Shown here piece by piece: positions 63,389 through 64,000 of a stretch of DNA of 64,000 bases. The position numbers and the translations under genes are program-made. The notes under the pieces are model-generated. The model saw only the letters and a program-made list of their open reading frames with translations, searched no databases and was not told the DNA's origin. Within the stretch, counting starts at the first letter, position 1. Every line of letters begins with the position of its first letter. The stretch comes from Pseudochrobactrum kiredjianiae (lineage in GTDB: Bacteria > Pseudomonadota > Alphaproteobacteria > Rhizobiales > Rhizobiaceae), in NCBI RefSeq assembly GCF_030362795.1, contig NZ_JAUCBM010000006.1:1-64000 (forward strand), read 5' to 3'.

Positions 63389-63410
63389 ATAATTATAAAA
63401 GCTGTTGCGA

Positions 63411-64000
63411 TCACCAGGTTGTCATGCGGATACCGGCGCGAATCTGATGTGATTCCAGACCTTTATCCGAGAATGTGAAGGATGCAGCATCTGCTGCATC
63501 ACCCGATGAGATACGTGCATAGCGGTAGCCAAGATCAAATTTGATATTCTCGGTCACATCAATCGCCGCACCAGCCATCAAAGCCCATTGCAGACGCGTC
63601 GTGTTTCGCCCGCCAAATGCATCATCATTCGTGTCCGGAATTTTATAGCCCACTTTATAGTCGACATTCGCCATACCCAGACCGGCACCGACATAAGGCG
63701 TCACACCGGAGAAATTGCCAATATCATAATAAGCATTGGCCATAACTTCCCAGACATCTGCCTCAACCGGCTCACCGCTTGCCTTCAGCTTGCGATAACC
63801 AGCTGTGATGTCACCACGGATATTATTGGTAAATTGATAACCGACACCACCGCTATAAGCGGCTGTTGCCTTCACTTCACCGCGCTCTGTACCAAGCCAG
63901 TCATAGCCTTTCAGTCGAAGTTTGGCATGACTTGACGGTACATAGGCAATATCACCGCGCAAATACCAACCGGAGCCGATTTCTACAGGCTTAAAGACAT
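63411..64000 (-). CDS. Outer membrane beta-barrel protein, Omp25/Omp31-like (partial, 5' end outside window)
   Basis: C-terminal ~196 residues of an eight-strand type outer-membrane barrel. GWYLRGDIAY near the edge, alternating aromatic/polar strands (VTPYVGAGLGMANVDYK, FDLGYRYARIS) and a C-terminal IRAGIRMTTW ending in an aromatic residue are typical of the Brucella Omp25/Omp31 group and its relatives. The frame is open to the window edge, so the signal peptide and start are missing. The TTG at 63962 is internal. Confidence 0.9.
   Translation of the reverse strand, partial: VFKPVEIGSGWYLRGDIAYVPSSHAKLRLKGYDWLGTERGEVKATAAYSGGVGYQFTNNIRGDITAGYRKLKASGEPVEADVWEVMANAYYDIGNFSGVTPYVGAGLGMANVDYKVGYKIPDTNDDAFGGRNTTRLQWALMAGAAIDVTENIKFDLGYRYARISSGDAADAASFTFSDKGLESHQIRAGIRMTTW

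Overview
The window is a dense, mostly core-chromosome segment of an alphaproteobacterium of the order Hyphomicrobiales (Rhizobiales), most likely a Brucellaceae relative (Brucella/Ochrobactrum/Pseudochrobactrum type). The reasons are the gene set and order (lysC|ubiG, ptsP-prfA-prmC, secA-PPIase-argJ-GNAT-nudix, rluA-rpoH-purA, serC-serA), a NepR/EcfG/PhyR general stress locus, an MbfA iron exporter with Irr-type operators, an Omp25/31-like porin at the right edge, promoters of the CTTGAC-N17-CTATAT type, and dispersed ~105-bp palindromic repeats like the Bru-RS elements. No phage, transposase, CRISPR array or other obvious mobile island is visible. Species assignment is inference; base composition judged by eye is moderate, with an AT-rich left edge.

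Layout. 1-746: AT-rich, G-poor non-coding DNA with a strong promoter firing left out of the window. 0.7-9 kb: cell-wall enzymes (M23 peptidase, L,D-transpeptidase), ClpB with a sigma-32-like promoter, and a DUF4167 protein. 9-16 kb: prmC, prfA, ptsP (nitrogen PTS EI), lysC and divergent ubiG. 16-24 kb: a minus-strand run of small enzymes (DUF1178, Nit-family amidase, glutaredoxin, ComF), a methyltransferase, nudix, GNAT, argJ and a parvulin. 24-35 kb: secA, a flippase/GNAT pair, EamA/LysR, a GT25 glycosyltransferase, tRNA-Leu(CAA), YqaA-type membrane protein, DsbB-like protein and HNH endonuclease. 35-44 kb: malate synthase G, MnaT-like GNAT, mbfA, a class II amidotransferase, Lrp regulator, dut, and the exbB-exbD-tonB operon.

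44.7-51.3 kb is the most interesting part. It holds the complete core of the general stress response (ecfG, nepR, phyR, plus an HWE-family sensor kinase) and several sites matching the EcfG promoter pattern GGAAC-N16-CGTT. These lie in front of phyR, nepR-ecfG, a DUF1328 gene, a three-gene membrane/stress operon (DUF883, holin-like, unknown) and a 52-aa membrane protein that has not been called as a longer ORF. Between the kinase and a Fur/Mur regulator, on the minus strand, a near-consensus EcfG promoter precedes a ~120-nt stretch with two strong hairpins, two C-rich GCCCCCT segments and a U-tract terminator. I interpret this as a small RNA analogous to GsrN of Caulobacter.

51.5-64 kb: a DUF6476-like protein, an RluA-family pseudouridine synthase, rpoH, a large membrane-anchored unknown, purA, serA and serC (serC has a leader that fits the serC RNA motif), then a MarR-AlkD-unknown operon and a truncated outer-membrane beta-barrel gene. 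Start codons were reassigned where family alignment from memory or a Shine-Dalgarno sequence favoured an internal ATG/GTG/TTG. All family names are from recognition of the sequence, not from searches.
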